Assembly (NCBI RefSeq): GCF_001693485.1
Contig: NZ_MAXC01000046.1
Span: 392,884-456,883 of the forward strand
Length of the DNA stretch: 64,000 nucleotides
Source of the DNA: Bradyrhizobium sp. LMTR 3
Lineage (GTDB): Bacteria > Pseudomonadota > Alphaproteobacteria > Rhizobiales > Xanthobacteraceae
Direction: 5' to 3'
How positions within the stretch are numbered: position 1 is the stretch's first letter; the number at the start of each line of letters is the position of its first letter. Of the stretch, positions 8,863 through 17,758 are shown in pieces. The translations under genes were made by a program, and so were the position numbers. The notes beneath the pieces are model-generated. The model was given only the letters and a program-made list of their open reading frames with translations, was not told where the DNA came from and searched no databases.

Positions 8863-9543
8863 TCAGTTTGCTGCGGGCGTTATGCGCCGGCGTTCCGCAA
8901 GGTCGAACAGAAGGGGAAGCTTGCGGACGAGGGCAATCGAGCCGCTTACGCTAGCGCGCTTCGCATCGATCGCGTCCTGCAGGGACACGCTCGTCCCGAC
9001 AATCTGGAGCACCGCGTCGAACGGGGCTTCCAGCGTCCCCTTGCAATCGGTGATGCCTCTCTCAATCGCCGTCCCGAAGCCGCCGCCCGCGACCGTGAAG
9101 CCTGCCGATTTCTTGCCATGGGTGACCGTAAGGCCGATCCTGATTTCCGGCACGGCTGAACGCTTTGCAATGGCGTCGAGGCCAAGCAGCACCCAATCCG
9201 GCTCGAACGTGTCGCCCGGTACCGGCGGGAACAGGAAGCGGCCGCCCCAGCGGATCAACTCCCGGATCGCGGGCTGAACTTCCCGGCCGATCTCGGTCAA
9301 TTCGTACACCTGCGCATTGGCCGGCGGCGGCAAGGCGATGCGCCGCACGACGTTGCACTCGATCAGGGTGGTGAGGCGCGTTGTCAGCAAGGTGGGGCTC
9401 ATGCCGTCAAGATGATCCAGGAGATCGCCAAATCGCTTCGGCCCAAGAAGAAGCTCGCGGATGATCAGGAGAGTCCAGCGCTCGCCGATGATCTCCGCCG
9501 CGCGGGCGAGTGCGCAGAATTGCGGATAGTGAAGATTGCTCAT
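8863..9543 (-). CDS. HxlR-family regulator with C-terminal extension
   Basis: 226 aa. The winged-helix half runs to about residue 100 (AEIIGERWTLLIIRELLLGPKRFGDLLDHL). A C-terminal domain of about 110 residues follows, resembling SCP2-type lipid-binding folds seen fused to some HxlR regulators; that second call is tentative. It overlaps the upstream membrane gene by 4 bp. It probably regulates this operon through the large palindrome at 10018-10055. Confidence 0.88.
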   Translation of the reverse strand: MSNLHYPQFCALARAAEIIGERWTLLIIRELLLGPKRFGDLLDHLDGMSPTLLTTRLTTLIECNVVRRIALPPPANAQVYELTEIGREVQPAIRELIRWGGRFLFPPVPGDTFEPDWVLLGLDAIAKRSAVPEIRIGLTVTHGKKSAGFTVAGGGFGTAIERGITDCKGTLEAPFDAVLQIVGTSVSLQDAIDAKRASVSGSIALVRKLPLLFDLAERRRITPAAN

Positions 9544-10001
9544 GCCGTCGAGGTTGTTTCCTCCGCATCATGCCGGTAGGCGAGGGCGATCAACGGCCCC
9601 ACGACTGCGAATTGCAGGATCGTGAACGCGGTTTCGAGCAGCACGTAGTCCGGCACGGAAACCATCACATTCTTGGCTGCGACCGCGAGCGTGGTGAACG
9701 ACCATGACAGCAGGCCAGCGCCAAGTCCGTACAGGAGCCCGTCCTTCAGGAACGAGCCGCTACGTTGTGGAAATACGCGTGGGAACAACCACGAGAACAT
9801 CGCGCCCTGGATGATCATCGAACCCAGTCCGAACGCGATCACCGGCTCATCGCGATAGATCTGGAGCGCGTGGTATTTCTGCTCGAACAGGACAAGATGC
9901 CAGACATAGGCGATCGGAAACGAGGGAAGCAGGTAGGCGGCAAAGCCAAGCCAAAAGCCGCGAGCGCCGGTTGGACGGGCAACGTAAGATGCTGCTGGCA
10001 T
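9540..10001 (-). CDS. Small integral membrane protein
   Basis: 153 aa with about four hydrophobic segments: GFWLGFAAYLLPSFPIAYVW, a segment near residues 54-70, GLLYGLGAGLLSWSFTTLAVA, and a segment near the C-terminus. Family not recognised with confidence. First gene of the minus-strand operon with HxlR, TfoX-like and YCII genes. Its start is 16 bp from a 38-bp palindrome, so it is probably the main regulated gene. Confidence 0.75.
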   Translation of the reverse strand: MPAASYVARPTGARGFWLGFAAYLLPSFPIAYVWHLVLFEQKYHALQIYRDEPVIAFGLGSMIIQGAMFSWLFPRVFPQRSGSFLKDGLLYGLGAGLLSWSFTTLAVAAKNVMVSVPDYVLLETAFTILQFAVVGPLIALAYRHDAEETTSTA

Positions 10002-10017
10002 CGGTCAACTCCGATTT

Positions 10018-10055
10018 ACTCCATTTTTTATAGTACATGCTATAAAATCTGGAGT
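10018..10055. promoter_or_regulatory. 38-bp composite palindrome, likely HxlR operator
   Basis: Outer arms ACTCCA/TGGAGT flank 2-bp spacers and inner arms TTTTATAG/CTATAAAA around TACATG. All 14 arm positions pair perfectly. It lies just upstream of an operon that encodes an HxlR regulator. The AT-rich inner dyad resembles the TATAGTA-type sites of HxlR proteins. It probably also overlaps the operon promoter. Confidence 0.65.
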
Positions 10056-10131
10056 CAAATATTCGTGGGCGGCAGCTTTCGCTGTAACGGCGTTCCGGGC
10101 GCGAGGCCGTAATCCGCATGAATTTCCGTCG

Positions 10132-11076
10132 CTATTTTCCTGTCTTCACGAAGTCCAGGATCTGATCGGTCAGCCGGGTATCGGCAGTGTTGATCGAATA
10201 CACCTCCGACATGTGACTGTGCTGCGGCAGCAGGATAGCGCGTGCGCATCCGCTGGTCCGTTTGCATGAGGCTCGCCTTCCGAGATCGAGCTGCGCCACG
10301 AATCCTTCCGGATCCAGTTCGGCGGCAACCATCATCAGCGGAATGTCGGTCGTCGCCAGACCCCTCGATGAGGATCGTTCGGCGTAGCGCGCGGCATCGT
10401 TACCAAAATAGGCGCGCTGGGTATCGGCGAGCGGCATCGCGGTCAGGTCGTAAATGCCCGAGATCATGATCGCGCCGGCAAGGCCGCCACCCTTGATCTT
10501 GTGAAGTTCGGGATGTGAAACATAGGTCGCGACATGAACCGCGCCCGCGGAGTGCCCCATCAGAAAGATACGCGCGCCATTGCCGCCGCGCTCGCCGACC
10601 TTGTCAGCAACCCACTGCACCGCGGTGGCCAGATCCTCGGCGCCCGCCGGCCAGGGCGCCTGCGGTGCGAGGCGATAGGCGACGTTCACCCCGATAAAGC
10701 CGTTCTTTACCGCCCACAGCATGATGTTGTCATAGAATGGGCTGGTCGGCGTCGTGCGCTTGTTGCCGCCCACATACGCGCCGGCATGTACATAGATCAG
10801 CACCGGTCGCGGGGATGCAGCCGTTTCCGGCATGAAAATATCCAGCAGATTGCGGTCGGCCGGACCGTATTTGACGTCCCGCTCGACCTTGACGCCTTGA
10901 TACGGCTCTTTTTCCTGCAGCGGCGCGTAAAGCGCGAAGGTTCTGGGCGGATCGATGACGCGGCCGAGTTCCAGCAGCGTCCGTGCGATATGCTCTGGCA
11001 TCGGGCTTTGCTGCGCTTGGGCCGTGTTGGCGAACATTGCGGCGACAACGACCAAAGCCAATCTTGACAGGGCCAT
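10132..11076 (-). CDS. Exported alpha/beta hydrolase (HSL-type esterase)
   Basis: About 314 aa from ATG at 11076, giving a signal peptide ending NTAQA-Q; a GTG four codons upstream is less likely. The oxyanion motif appears as HAGAY at 97-101. The nucleophile is Ser176 in MGHSAGA, the acid is Asp in AELDPE, and the His is in PQHSHMSE. It therefore resembles carboxylesterases of the hormone-sensitive-lipase/kynurenine formamidase type acting in the periplasm. Substrate unknown. Confidence 0.88.
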   Translation of the reverse strand: MALSRLALVVVAAMFANTAQAQQSPMPEHIARTLLELGRVIDPPRTFALYAPLQEKEPYQGVKVERDVKYGPADRNLLDIFMPETAASPRPVLIYVHAGAYVGGNKRTTPTSPFYDNIMLWAVKNGFIGVNVAYRLAPQAPWPAGAEDLATAVQWVADKVGERGGNGARIFLMGHSAGAVHVATYVSHPELHKIKGGGLAGAIMISGIYDLTAMPLADTQRAYFGNDAARYAERSSSRGLATTDIPLMMVAAELDPEGFVAQLDLGRRASCKRTSGCARAILLPQHSHMSEVYSINTADTRLTDQILDFVKTGK

Positions 11077-11204
11077 CCGGGCTCCCACGCATCGTCGAAA
11101 CTGGCCTAGTTTGGCCGATCCGGCGCGGGATTGGCACCGAATTCACCGTGACGATTCGCTGCATTTGCGCTAGGCAACGATCTGCCCCTTGGAGCCGAAA
11201 TCAG

Positions 11205-12407
11205 ATGAGCCGCCGCGACCGAAAACCGCTAGCCAAGTCGCGCACACCAGGCTCCCGTCCCAAGGGAGCCACACCCTTCCGTAGCAAGAAGCCTGGCGAC
11301 CGGCCGCAGGGCAATCGTCCGGGTGGCAAGCCTGTGCGCTTTGCCGAGCCGCGCCGGGAGAAGCCGGCTTTCGTGGCGGCCGAACCCGAAAAGACCAAGG
11401 CCGAAGTGCCGCTGCCGACCAAGGTCCAGACCGTCGTCGTCACCGCCGACGAGAACAACATGCGCGTCGACCGCTTCCTCGAGGCGCGCTTTCCCGGCCT
11501 GTCGTTCTCCCACATCCAGCGCATCGTCCGCAAAGGTGAGTTGCGCGTCAACGGCAAGCGCGCTGACAGCAAGGACCGGCTCGAAGAAGGCCAGAGCGTT
11601 CGCATTCCGCCGCTGCGGCTCGATACGCCGAAGGGTGCCGGTCCGCTCTCGGAAGCCGCGACCAAGACGCTGCAGGCCCTGAAGGACATGACGCTTTACG
11701 AAGACGCCGACGTCATGGTGTTGAACAAGCCGGCGGGGCTGGCGGTGCAAGGCGGCTCCGGCATCACGCGCAATGTCGACCAGATGCTGGAGGTGATGCG
11801 CGACGCCAAGGGGCAGAAGCCGCGGCTGGTGCATCGGCTCGACAGGGAAACGTCGGGCTGTCTTCTGGTCGCCAAGACGCGCTTCGCTGCCACCGCACTG
11901 ACCGGGTCGTTCCGCCACCGCTCCGCGCGCAAGATTTACTGGGCGCTGGTGGCGGGCGTGCCGAAGCCGAAGCAGGGCCGCATCTCGACCTATCTCGCCA
12001 AGGAGGAGAGCGAGGAGGACAGCATCATGCGGGTCGCAAAGCATGGCGACGAGGGCGCCAGCCACGCGGTGACGTATTACGCCGTGGTCGAGACCTCGGC
12101 GCAGAAGCTCGCCTGGGTGTCGCTGAAGCCGGTCACCGGGCGAACCCACCAGTTGCGCGCCCACATGGCGCATATCGATCACGCCATCGTCGGCGATCCC
12201 AAATATTTCAACAAGGAGAACTGGGATCTGCCGGGCGGCCTGCAGAACCGCCTGCATCTGCTGGCGCGGCGGCTCGTGATCCCGCACCCGCGCCGCGGCG
12301 TGATCGACGTCAGCGCGCCGCTGCCGCCGCACATGCTGCAATCCTGGAATCTGCTCGGGCTGGAGCACGATCGGTTCGATCCGATCGAGAACGCGCCGGA
12401 GGAGTAG
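11205..12407 (+). CDS. RluC/RluD-family 23S rRNA pseudouridine synthase
   Basis: 400 aa from ATG at 11205. The first ~75 residues are a basic, low-complexity tail common in alphaproteobacterial members. An S4 RNA-binding domain is at about 87-134. The catalytic domain follows, with Asp213 in LVHRLDRETSG and the later motif TGRTHQLRAHM. It isomerises uridines in 23S rRNA; RluC and RluD cannot be told apart by eye. The longer upstream frame is rejected because it has no homology and no ribosome site. Confidence 0.93.
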   Translation: MSRRDRKPLAKSRTPGSRPKGATPFRSKKPGDRPQGNRPGGKPVRFAEPRREKPAFVAAEPEKTKAEVPLPTKVQTVVVTADENNMRVDRFLEARFPGLSFSHIQRIVRKGELRVNGKRADSKDRLEEGQSVRIPPLRLDTPKGAGPLSEAATKTLQALKDMTLYEDADVMVLNKPAGLAVQGGSGITRNVDQMLEVMRDAKGQKPRLVHRLDRETSGCLLVAKTRFAATALTGSFRHRSARKIYWALVAGVPKPKQGRISTYLAKEESEEDSIMRVAKHGDEGASHAVTYYAVVETSAQKLAWVSLKPVTGRTHQLRAHMAHIDHAIVGDPKYFNKENWDLPGGLQNRLHLLARRLVIPHPRRGVIDVSAPLPPHMLQSWNLLGLEHDRFDPIENAPEE

Positions 12408-12505
12408 ACATCCGTTGTCAAGCCTCACGCACAGCAATATCGATCAAAGCAGCGTGGTACAGTTCCTATAGCTTGCGGGACCAGTTGTTCGGAAAGGCTT
12501 CGCTC

Positions 12506-13726
12506 ATGCCCCCCCATTGGCTCGGCGCCGCGCTTCTCTCGTGTGTTCTCGCTGTTCCGCCGGACGTCGTTGCGCAAGCCCAGACGCTGGTTCTGAAGGG
12601 AGGCAGCGTCTACGCCACACCGGAGGCAACGCCGATTTCCGACTCTGTCATCGTGACATCAGCAGGCCTCATCACAGTCGTCGGACGCGCCGGTGAGGTC
12701 CAGATTCCGTCAGATGCGCGCGTCATTGATTGCACCGGCAAGACCATCGTCGCCGGCTTCTGGAACAGTCACGTCCATTTCACGCAAGCCGCATGGAAAA
12801 ACGCCGGTTCCGCTCAAGCCGCGCCGCTGCAGGAGCACATGCAGGAGATGCTGACGCGATGGGGCTTCACCACCGTGTGGGATGTCGGCTCTCACCCCGA
12901 CGACTCGCTGCCACTGCGCCGCCGCGTCAATGCAGGTGAAATTCTCGGTCCCACGATCTATCTTGCCGGCAACGTCTTCCCCAAGGACGGTCATCCCGCC
13001 TATCTGCCTGCCGAACTGCAGCTTCCCATGGCTGCGACGCCTGAGCAGGCGGCGCAGTGGGCGCGGATCTACATGCAATTGGGGCTGGACGGATTAAAGC
13101 TGTTCACTGGCGTCTATAAGGGCGAAGACAAGCCGGTAGTGAACATGGACGTGGCTATTGCCAGGGCCGCGGTCGATGTGGCGCACGAGCTGGGAAGGCC
13201 GGTCTTTGCCCATCCGCAGAACTCGTCCGGTTTGGAAACTGTGATCGCGGCGGGTGTGAACGTGATGGCACACACGACCCCGCAGCAGCGGGGATACACG
13301 CCCGCGCAGCTCGCGCGCTTCAAGGAGCAGAATGTCGCGCTATCGCCAACATTGTCGCTTTACGCGAAGATACCGGCCCCGCCCGAACTAATCGCACGAC
13401 TGGTCGACAACGTGATCGGCCAACTCAAGAGCTTTTCGGAGAATGGGGGAAGGGTCCTGTTCGGCACCGATGTCGGCTATACGCAGCTCTATGACACCAC
13501 GCTCGAATATGAGCTGATGCGCCGCGCCATGTCCGAACGCCAGATTCTGGCGTCGCTGACGACCAATCCAGCGCAATATTTCAAGGCAGCGAAGAAGGGG
13601 CGGGTCGAGAAGGAATTCGACGCCGATCTCGTGGTGCTTGACGGCGATCCGCTCGCCGACGTCACCAACCTCGCCAGGGTCGCCTACACGATCCGGGCGG
13701 GAAAGGTGATCTATCAGAAGCAGTGA
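12506..13726 (+). CDS. Exported metal-dependent amidohydrolase
   Basis: 406 aa from ATG at 12506, with GGAAAGG upstream and a signal peptide ending VVAQA-Q. Metal-ligand motifs are visible: NSHVHF (His89-x-His91), Lys in DGLKLFTG, His in FAHPQNS, His in MAHTT and Asp in FGTDVGYTQ. This set matches imidazolonepropionase/prolidase-like amidohydrolases. Substrate unknown. The first strand segment LVLKGGSVYATPE is the usual N-terminal beta domain. Confidence 0.9.
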   Translation: MPPHWLGAALLSCVLAVPPDVVAQAQTLVLKGGSVYATPEATPISDSVIVTSAGLITVVGRAGEVQIPSDARVIDCTGKTIVAGFWNSHVHFTQAAWKNAGSAQAAPLQEHMQEMLTRWGFTTVWDVGSHPDDSLPLRRRVNAGEILGPTIYLAGNVFPKDGHPAYLPAELQLPMAATPEQAAQWARIYMQLGLDGLKLFTGVYKGEDKPVVNMDVAIARAAVDVAHELGRPVFAHPQNSSGLETVIAAGVNVMAHTTPQQRGYTPAQLARFKEQNVALSPTLSLYAKIPAPPELIARLVDNVIGQLKSFSENGGRVLFGTDVGYTQLYDTTLEYELMRRAMSERQILASLTTNPAQYFKAAKKGRVEKEFDADLVVLDGDPLADVTNLARVAYTIRAGKVIYQKQ

Positions 13727-13751
13727 GCTTGCACCGAGGCGTTTCTCTCAC

Positions 13752-13856
13752 CGTCATTCCGGGGCGCGACGAAGTCGCGAGCCCGGAATCCATTGGGCCA
13801 CAGCGCGTGCCGAGGGATGGATTCCGGGCTCGCGCTACGCGCGCCCCGGAATGACG
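13752..13856. repeat. Dispersed palindromic repeat, CGTCATTCCGGGGCGC type
   Basis: A 105-bp gap sequence starts CGTCATTCCGGGGCGCG and ends with the complement GCGCCCCGGAATGACG. Internal GAGCCCGGAATCCAT/ATGGATTCCGGGCTC arms also pair. The whole unit can fold into one long hairpin. I recall this type as abundant between genes in Bradyrhizobium. It could end transcripts from the amidohydrolase gene. Confidence 0.8.
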
Positions 13857-13989
13857 GAGTGATGAGCCGGTGATTCTGGCGAATGGAACCGAAGCGACAG
13901 CCCGTGGCCTAACCTCCTCATCGCCTTTATTTGCACCCAGCGGCATCGTATTGTCCGGACTGGATTATCACCGACCTGCTGGAAGCCGT

Positions 13990-14763
13990 ATGCGTGAACT
14001 ATTCGATGAAGTTGCCGGACAGTCTCCGCTCGATCCGACGGAAGCAGTGCGCCGCGCCACGCGCGTACCCCAGCGCAAGCGCATCTACAAGGAGGCTGGC
14101 GTCGCGCCGGCCGATGGCGGGTTTGCGGTGACGTTGGATGGCAAGCCGATCCGCACGCCTTCGGGCCGCCAGGTCGTAGCGCCGGCCAGCGGCATCGCCG
14201 AGCACATCGCCGCCGAATGGAATGCGCAAGGCGAGACCATCGATCCCCTGACCATGCCGCTGACGCGTTTCGCCAATTCTGTCGCCGAGGTCGCCGATCG
14301 CGTCGATGCCGTGGCCGACGATGTCGCAAAATTCCTCGGCTCCGACTTGCTGTTTTACCGCGCCGGCCATCCCGAGGCGCTGGTCGCGCGGGAAGCCGCG
14401 CATTGGGACCCGGTGCTGTCATGGGCCGCGAACGAGCTCGGGGCTCATTTCATCCTGTCCGAGGGGATCGTGCATGTGACCCAGCCGGAGCAGGCGATCA
14501 AGGCCGCCCGTAGCGCGTTTCCGGCCGACCCTTGGGCCGTGGCGGCGCTGCATGTGGTGACGACGTTGACGGGCTCCGCGCTACTGGCGTTGGCGTTGCT
14601 GCATGGGGCCCTCCATTCCGATCAGGTTTGGGCGGCCGCCCATGTCGATGAGGACTGGAACGCCGAGAAATGGGGCGTGGACGAGGAGGTGGCGGCTCGC
14701 CGGGCTGCCCGGCTGGTCGATTTCCGGGCCGCGGTGACCATTCTGGACGCCCTGAAGGCCTAA
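13990..14763 (+). CDS. ATP12-family F1-ATPase assembly chaperone
   Basis: 257 aa from ATG at 13990. It shows the ATP12 pattern: FAVTLDGKPIRTPSGRQV, then AAEWNAQGETIDPLTMPLTR and the HWDPVLSWAANELGA segment. ATP12 escorts the F1 alpha subunit in mitochondria, and alphaproteobacteria keep a homologue. The extra 40 residues of the longer frame look like repeat-derived sequence. No ATP synthase genes lie nearby. Confidence 0.92.
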   Translation: MRELFDEVAGQSPLDPTEAVRRATRVPQRKRIYKEAGVAPADGGFAVTLDGKPIRTPSGRQVVAPASGIAEHIAAEWNAQGETIDPLTMPLTRFANSVAEVADRVDAVADDVAKFLGSDLLFYRAGHPEALVAREAAHWDPVLSWAANELGAHFILSEGIVHVTQPEQAIKAARSAFPADPWAVAALHVVTTLTGSALLALALLHGALHSDQVWAAAHVDEDWNAEKWGVDEEVAARRAARLVDFRAAVTILDALKA

Positions 14764-14777
14764 GCGCCTGCTGCCGG

Positions 14778-14793
14778 TTAAGGAGAGGTTTAC
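14778..14793 (+). promoter_or_regulatory. CtrA-like box upstream of fliK
   Basis: TTAA-GGAGAGG-TTTAC is the CtrA consensus TTAA-N7-TTAAC with one mismatch. It lies 43 bp before the fliK start, a position where CtrA could touch the -35 region. CtrA controls flagellar genes in other alphaproteobacteria. The GGAGAGG inside is not usable as the fliK ribosome site at this distance. Confidence 0.4.
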
Positions 14794-14835
14794 GGCGGCG
14801 GGGTAGCCTTCGCACCCTGGCCGAGACCTCAAGAC

Positions 14836-16419
14836 ATGGCGAATTCGATCAATCCCGTTCTGCCGGTGCTTGCCGCCCAAGAGGTTGGCGGCATTGCGCC
14901 TGAACTCGTGCTGCAGCCGGGTAGCGTGGTCAACGCCCAGGTGCTGAAGGTGCTGTCCGCCGATCTGGTGCGGATTGCGATCGCCAGCCTCTCGATCGAC
15001 GTGGCCTCGGAAATTCCGTTGCAGCAAGGCCAGAACCTGCAGCTTCAGGTATCGCAGACCAAGGACGGCATCCGCCTGGCCGTGGTCGGGCAGGGCAGTG
15101 ATGCCGCCGGGGCATCCGCCGACGCCGTCACCTTGTCATCAGATGCGCTGGCCGATGCGGCCGTCAATCGGCCGGCCATCGTGTCGGTGAAGAACGTGCT
15201 GACGCCGCTGGAGCGCGCGGCCGTCTCCGCCGCCTCCCAAGCCGCGGTTACCGAACAGGACAGCCTGGCGCCGCTGTTTGCCAATCTGGGCGCGGCGATT
15301 TCATCCAGCAATCTGCCGCCGAAATTGCAAGCGGCGATCGCGCAGGTGCTGGCGCAGCAGACCAGTCTCGATCAGAACCTCGACGGCCCCGACATCAAGA
15401 CGGCGTTCCAGAAGTCCGGAATATTCCTCGAAGCGTCGCTGGCGTCGGGCTCAGTCCCACCAAGCGGCGTACCCGATCTCAAGGCCGCGCTGATCGTGCT
15501 GCGTCAGACGCTGCAGTCGGCGCTCGGCGTCAATACGGCAATGCCGGCGGCGACATCGGCAGGGGCGCAACAAGCTGCGCCGCCACAGGCCGCCGCGAGC
15601 CTTGCGCCGTCCTTGTCGCCCAACGTCGATCTGCCGGAAATCCTGCTGCCGCAGGCGCGATTGCTTGCAGCCGAAAATCTCGCGCTGCCGCTCCAGGCCG
15701 CCCGAGGCTCACTGGCGGCCCCGCCTGATGCCGGCGCAACGCTGAACCTGCTGCAGGAAGCGTTGCAGGAACTCGGCGTTCCCGTCAGGAGTGCCACAGC
15801 CACGCCGAAAGACGTTCGGGGCGGCGACGTCACCTTCCACACCAACACCCCGCCGCCGCCCATCCGCGGCGGACTGCCGGCCGCACAGCCGATCGCTTCG
15901 CCCACCATCGCGCCGCATGCGCCGCTCGAAGCGACCGCGCATCATCTGCTCGATGATACCGATGCCGCGATTGCGCGGCAGACGCTGCTGCAGGTCGCCT
16001 CTTTGCCTGATCGCATCGATGCGGGGCCAAAAGCCGACGTTACGGCGCCACGCTGGAATTTCGAAATTCCCTTCGTGACGCCGCAGGGCACCGCGATGGC
16101 GCAGTTCGAGATTTCCCGCGATGGCGGCAGCGAGGCCGTCGAGGCGGTCAAGCGGGTGTGGCGCGCGCGATTTTCGCTCGATGTCGAGCCGGCCGGTCCG
16201 GTTCATGCGCTGATATCGCTGACGGGCGACAAGACCTCGGTGCGGATCTGGGCGGAACGACCGGTGACGGCAGAGCAATTGCGCGCCGGGACCTCGCAAC
16301 TGAGCGAGGCGCTCAGCCGGGCCGAATTGCAGCCCGGCGACATCGTGATCCGCGACGGCGCGCCGCCGCAGGCTGCGCCCGCCGCCCGTGCCGGTCATTT
16401 TCTGGATCGTGCGCTATGA
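14836..16419 (+). CDS. fliK: Flagellar hook-length control protein FliK-like
   Basis: 527 aa. The first ~330 residues are Ala/Gln/Pro-rich and low in complexity, as in FliK rulers. The C-terminal domain from about residue 395 (WNFEIPFVTPQGTAMAQFEISRD...VHALISLTGDKTSVRIWAERP) is the Flg_hook/FliK C-terminal type. FliK measures hook length and triggers the export switch through FlhB. The stop overlaps the start of an FlhB C-domain-like gene (ATGA), which strongly supports the call. Confidence 0.88.
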   Translation: MANSINPVLPVLAAQEVGGIAPELVLQPGSVVNAQVLKVLSADLVRIAIASLSIDVASEIPLQQGQNLQLQVSQTKDGIRLAVVGQGSDAAGASADAVTLSSDALADAAVNRPAIVSVKNVLTPLERAAVSAASQAAVTEQDSLAPLFANLGAAISSSNLPPKLQAAIAQVLAQQTSLDQNLDGPDIKTAFQKSGIFLEASLASGSVPPSGVPDLKAALIVLRQTLQSALGVNTAMPAATSAGAQQAAPPQAAASLAPSLSPNVDLPEILLPQARLLAAENLALPLQAARGSLAAPPDAGATLNLLQEALQELGVPVRSATATPKDVRGGDVTFHTNTPPPPIRGGLPAAQPIASPTIAPHAPLEATAHHLLDDTDAAIARQTLLQVASLPDRIDAGPKADVTAPRWNFEIPFVTPQGTAMAQFEISRDGGSEAVEAVKRVWRARFSLDVEPAGPVHALISLTGDKTSVRIWAERPVTAEQLRAGTSQLSEALSRAELQPGDIVIRDGAPPQAAPAARAGHFLDRAL

Positions 16420-16682
16420 GCGTCGAAACCAGAAGCAAGCTTGCGGTCGCGCTGCATTATGACAAGACCGGCGCGCCGCGGGTCGTGGCCAAGGGCAAGG
16501 GCGTCATCGGCGCGAAGATCATCGAGCTCGCCAAAGAACACGACATCCCGATCGAGGAGAACGAGGTGCTGGCGGGCGCTTTGTCCCATGTCGAAATCGG
16601 CGACGAAATTCCGCCGGAACTCTACAAGGCCGTCGCCGAAGTGCTGATCTTCGTGCTGCGGCTGTCGGGGCGAATACGGTGA
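16416..16682 (+). CDS. FlhB-like cytoplasmic-domain protein (FlhB2/YlqH type)
   Basis: 88 aa. ALHYDKTGAPRVVAKGKGVIGAKIIELAKEHDIPIEENEVLAGAL matches the cytoplasmic part of FlhB/EscU export proteins after the NPTH cleavage site. There are no membrane segments and no NPTH motif. The start overlaps the fliK stop. Such stand-alone FlhB C-domains often accompany fliK; they may modulate the export gate, but their role is not settled. Confidence 0.88.
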   Translation: MSVETRSKLAVALHYDKTGAPRVVAKGKGVIGAKIIELAKEHDIPIEENEVLAGALSHVEIGDEIPPELYKAVAEVLIFVLRLSGRIR

Positions 16683-16815
16683 TTGCGGTAGTTTTTCGCG
16701 CGAGCGGATGGCGGCTTGCGCCGGGAACACAGGGCAACTAAAGGCCCGCCTGTCATAGTTTTTCCACGATGCCATCCGCATCGTCGGCATTCCTCAACCA
16801 GGTTCGGATATCCTC

Positions 16816-17634
16816 GTGATCAATCGTCGTCATGCGCTCGGCCTGTTTGCCGCAACCACTCTGCTGCCCGCGCGCGGCCTTGCCAACGTCTCCTATCAGC
16901 GGAGCGAGTTTCGCGACGATCTGGCCAAGCGGTTTTTCGATCTCGGCACGATCGGCACCTTCGTGGCCTACAAGGTGGACGATTACCTGATCATCGCCAG
17001 CGACAAGGTGCGCTCGGGCGAGGGCAGGCTGCCGGCCTCGACCTTCAAGATTGCGAATTCGATCATCGCGCTGGAGATCGGCGTGGTCGAGGACCCCGAC
17101 AAGGATGTCTTCAAGTGGGACGGCGTGACGCGCAGCATCGAGCCCTGGAACAAGGATCACACGCTGCGTTCGGCGATCGCGGCATCAGTGGTACCGGTGT
17201 ATCAGGAGATCGCGCGCCGCATCGGGCAGGAGCGCATGCAGAAATATGTCGACCTGTTCGACTATGGCAACCGCGACATCGGCGGCGGCATCGACCAGTT
17301 CTGGCTGACCGGCAATCTGCGCATCGACCCGGTGCAGCAGATCGATTTCGTCGACCGGCTGCGGCGCGGCGTGCTGCCGGTCGGAAAGCGCAGCCAGGAA
17401 TTGACCCGCGACATCCTGCCCGTAACAAAAGTCGGCGACGCCACCATCCGCGCCAAGAGCGGCCTGCTCGGGGCCGAGCAAGGCAAGCCGTCCTTGGGCT
17501 GGATGGTCGGTTGGGCCGAGAAGGGCAGCCAGCAGACGGTGTTCGCCATGAACATGGACTGCAAGGAGCAAAGCCACATCGCCGCGCGCATGACGGTCGT
17601 GCAGCAATGCCTCGCCGATATCGTCGCGATCTAG
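16816..17634 (+). CDS. Class D (OXA-type) beta-lactamase
   Basis: 272 aa from GTG at 16816, with a signal peptide ending ARGLA-N. Class D motifs are in order: STFK at 75-78 (Ser nucleophile and the Lys that is carboxylated in the family), SVV at 125-127, YGN at 150-152 and KSG at 214-216. Spacing fits OXA enzymes. The residue after SVV is Pro where many OXA proteins have Trp, and FWL follows YGN as expected. It would hydrolyse beta-lactams in the periplasm. It is chromosomal with no mobile element beside it, so probably intrinsic. Confidence 0.9.
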   Translation: MINRRHALGLFAATTLLPARGLANVSYQRSEFRDDLAKRFFDLGTIGTFVAYKVDDYLIIASDKVRSGEGRLPASTFKIANSIIALEIGVVEDPDKDVFKWDGVTRSIEPWNKDHTLRSAIAASVVPVYQEIARRIGQERMQKYVDLFDYGNRDIGGGIDQFWLTGNLRIDPVQQIDFVDRLRRGVLPVGKRSQELTRDILPVTKVGDATIRAKSGLLGAEQGKPSLGWMVGWAEKGSQQTVFAMNMDCKEQSHIAARMTVVQQCLADIVAI

Positions 17635-17639
17635 CCATA

Positions 17640-17757
17640 GCGTTTTCGAGCGAAAGCCTGCCCCGGACTTGATCCGGGTGGATACCGGTTCGCGTGAAGA
17701 AAACGCGTCAAACAAGAATCAGAGCTATCGGTCTGATTCAATCAGAACCGATAGTGC
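17640..17757. repeat. Dispersed composite repeat with hairpin end
   Basis: The gap contains the block AGCGTTTTCGAGCGAA...GGATACCGGTTCGCG, a CCGGA/TCCGG hairpin, and a final hairpin CTATCGGT-CTGATT / AATCAG-A-ACCGATAG. I recall the same arrangement as a common intergenic repeat in Bradyrhizobium. The last hairpin lies 1 bp beyond the stop of the next, convergent gene and could end both transcripts. Confidence 0.7.
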
Positions 17758-17758
17758 G

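Noticed and set aside
10983..11204. 74-residue N-terminal extension of the pseudouridine synthase
   Set aside because: Opposite the start of the esterase gene, with no homology; ATG at 11205 fits the family.
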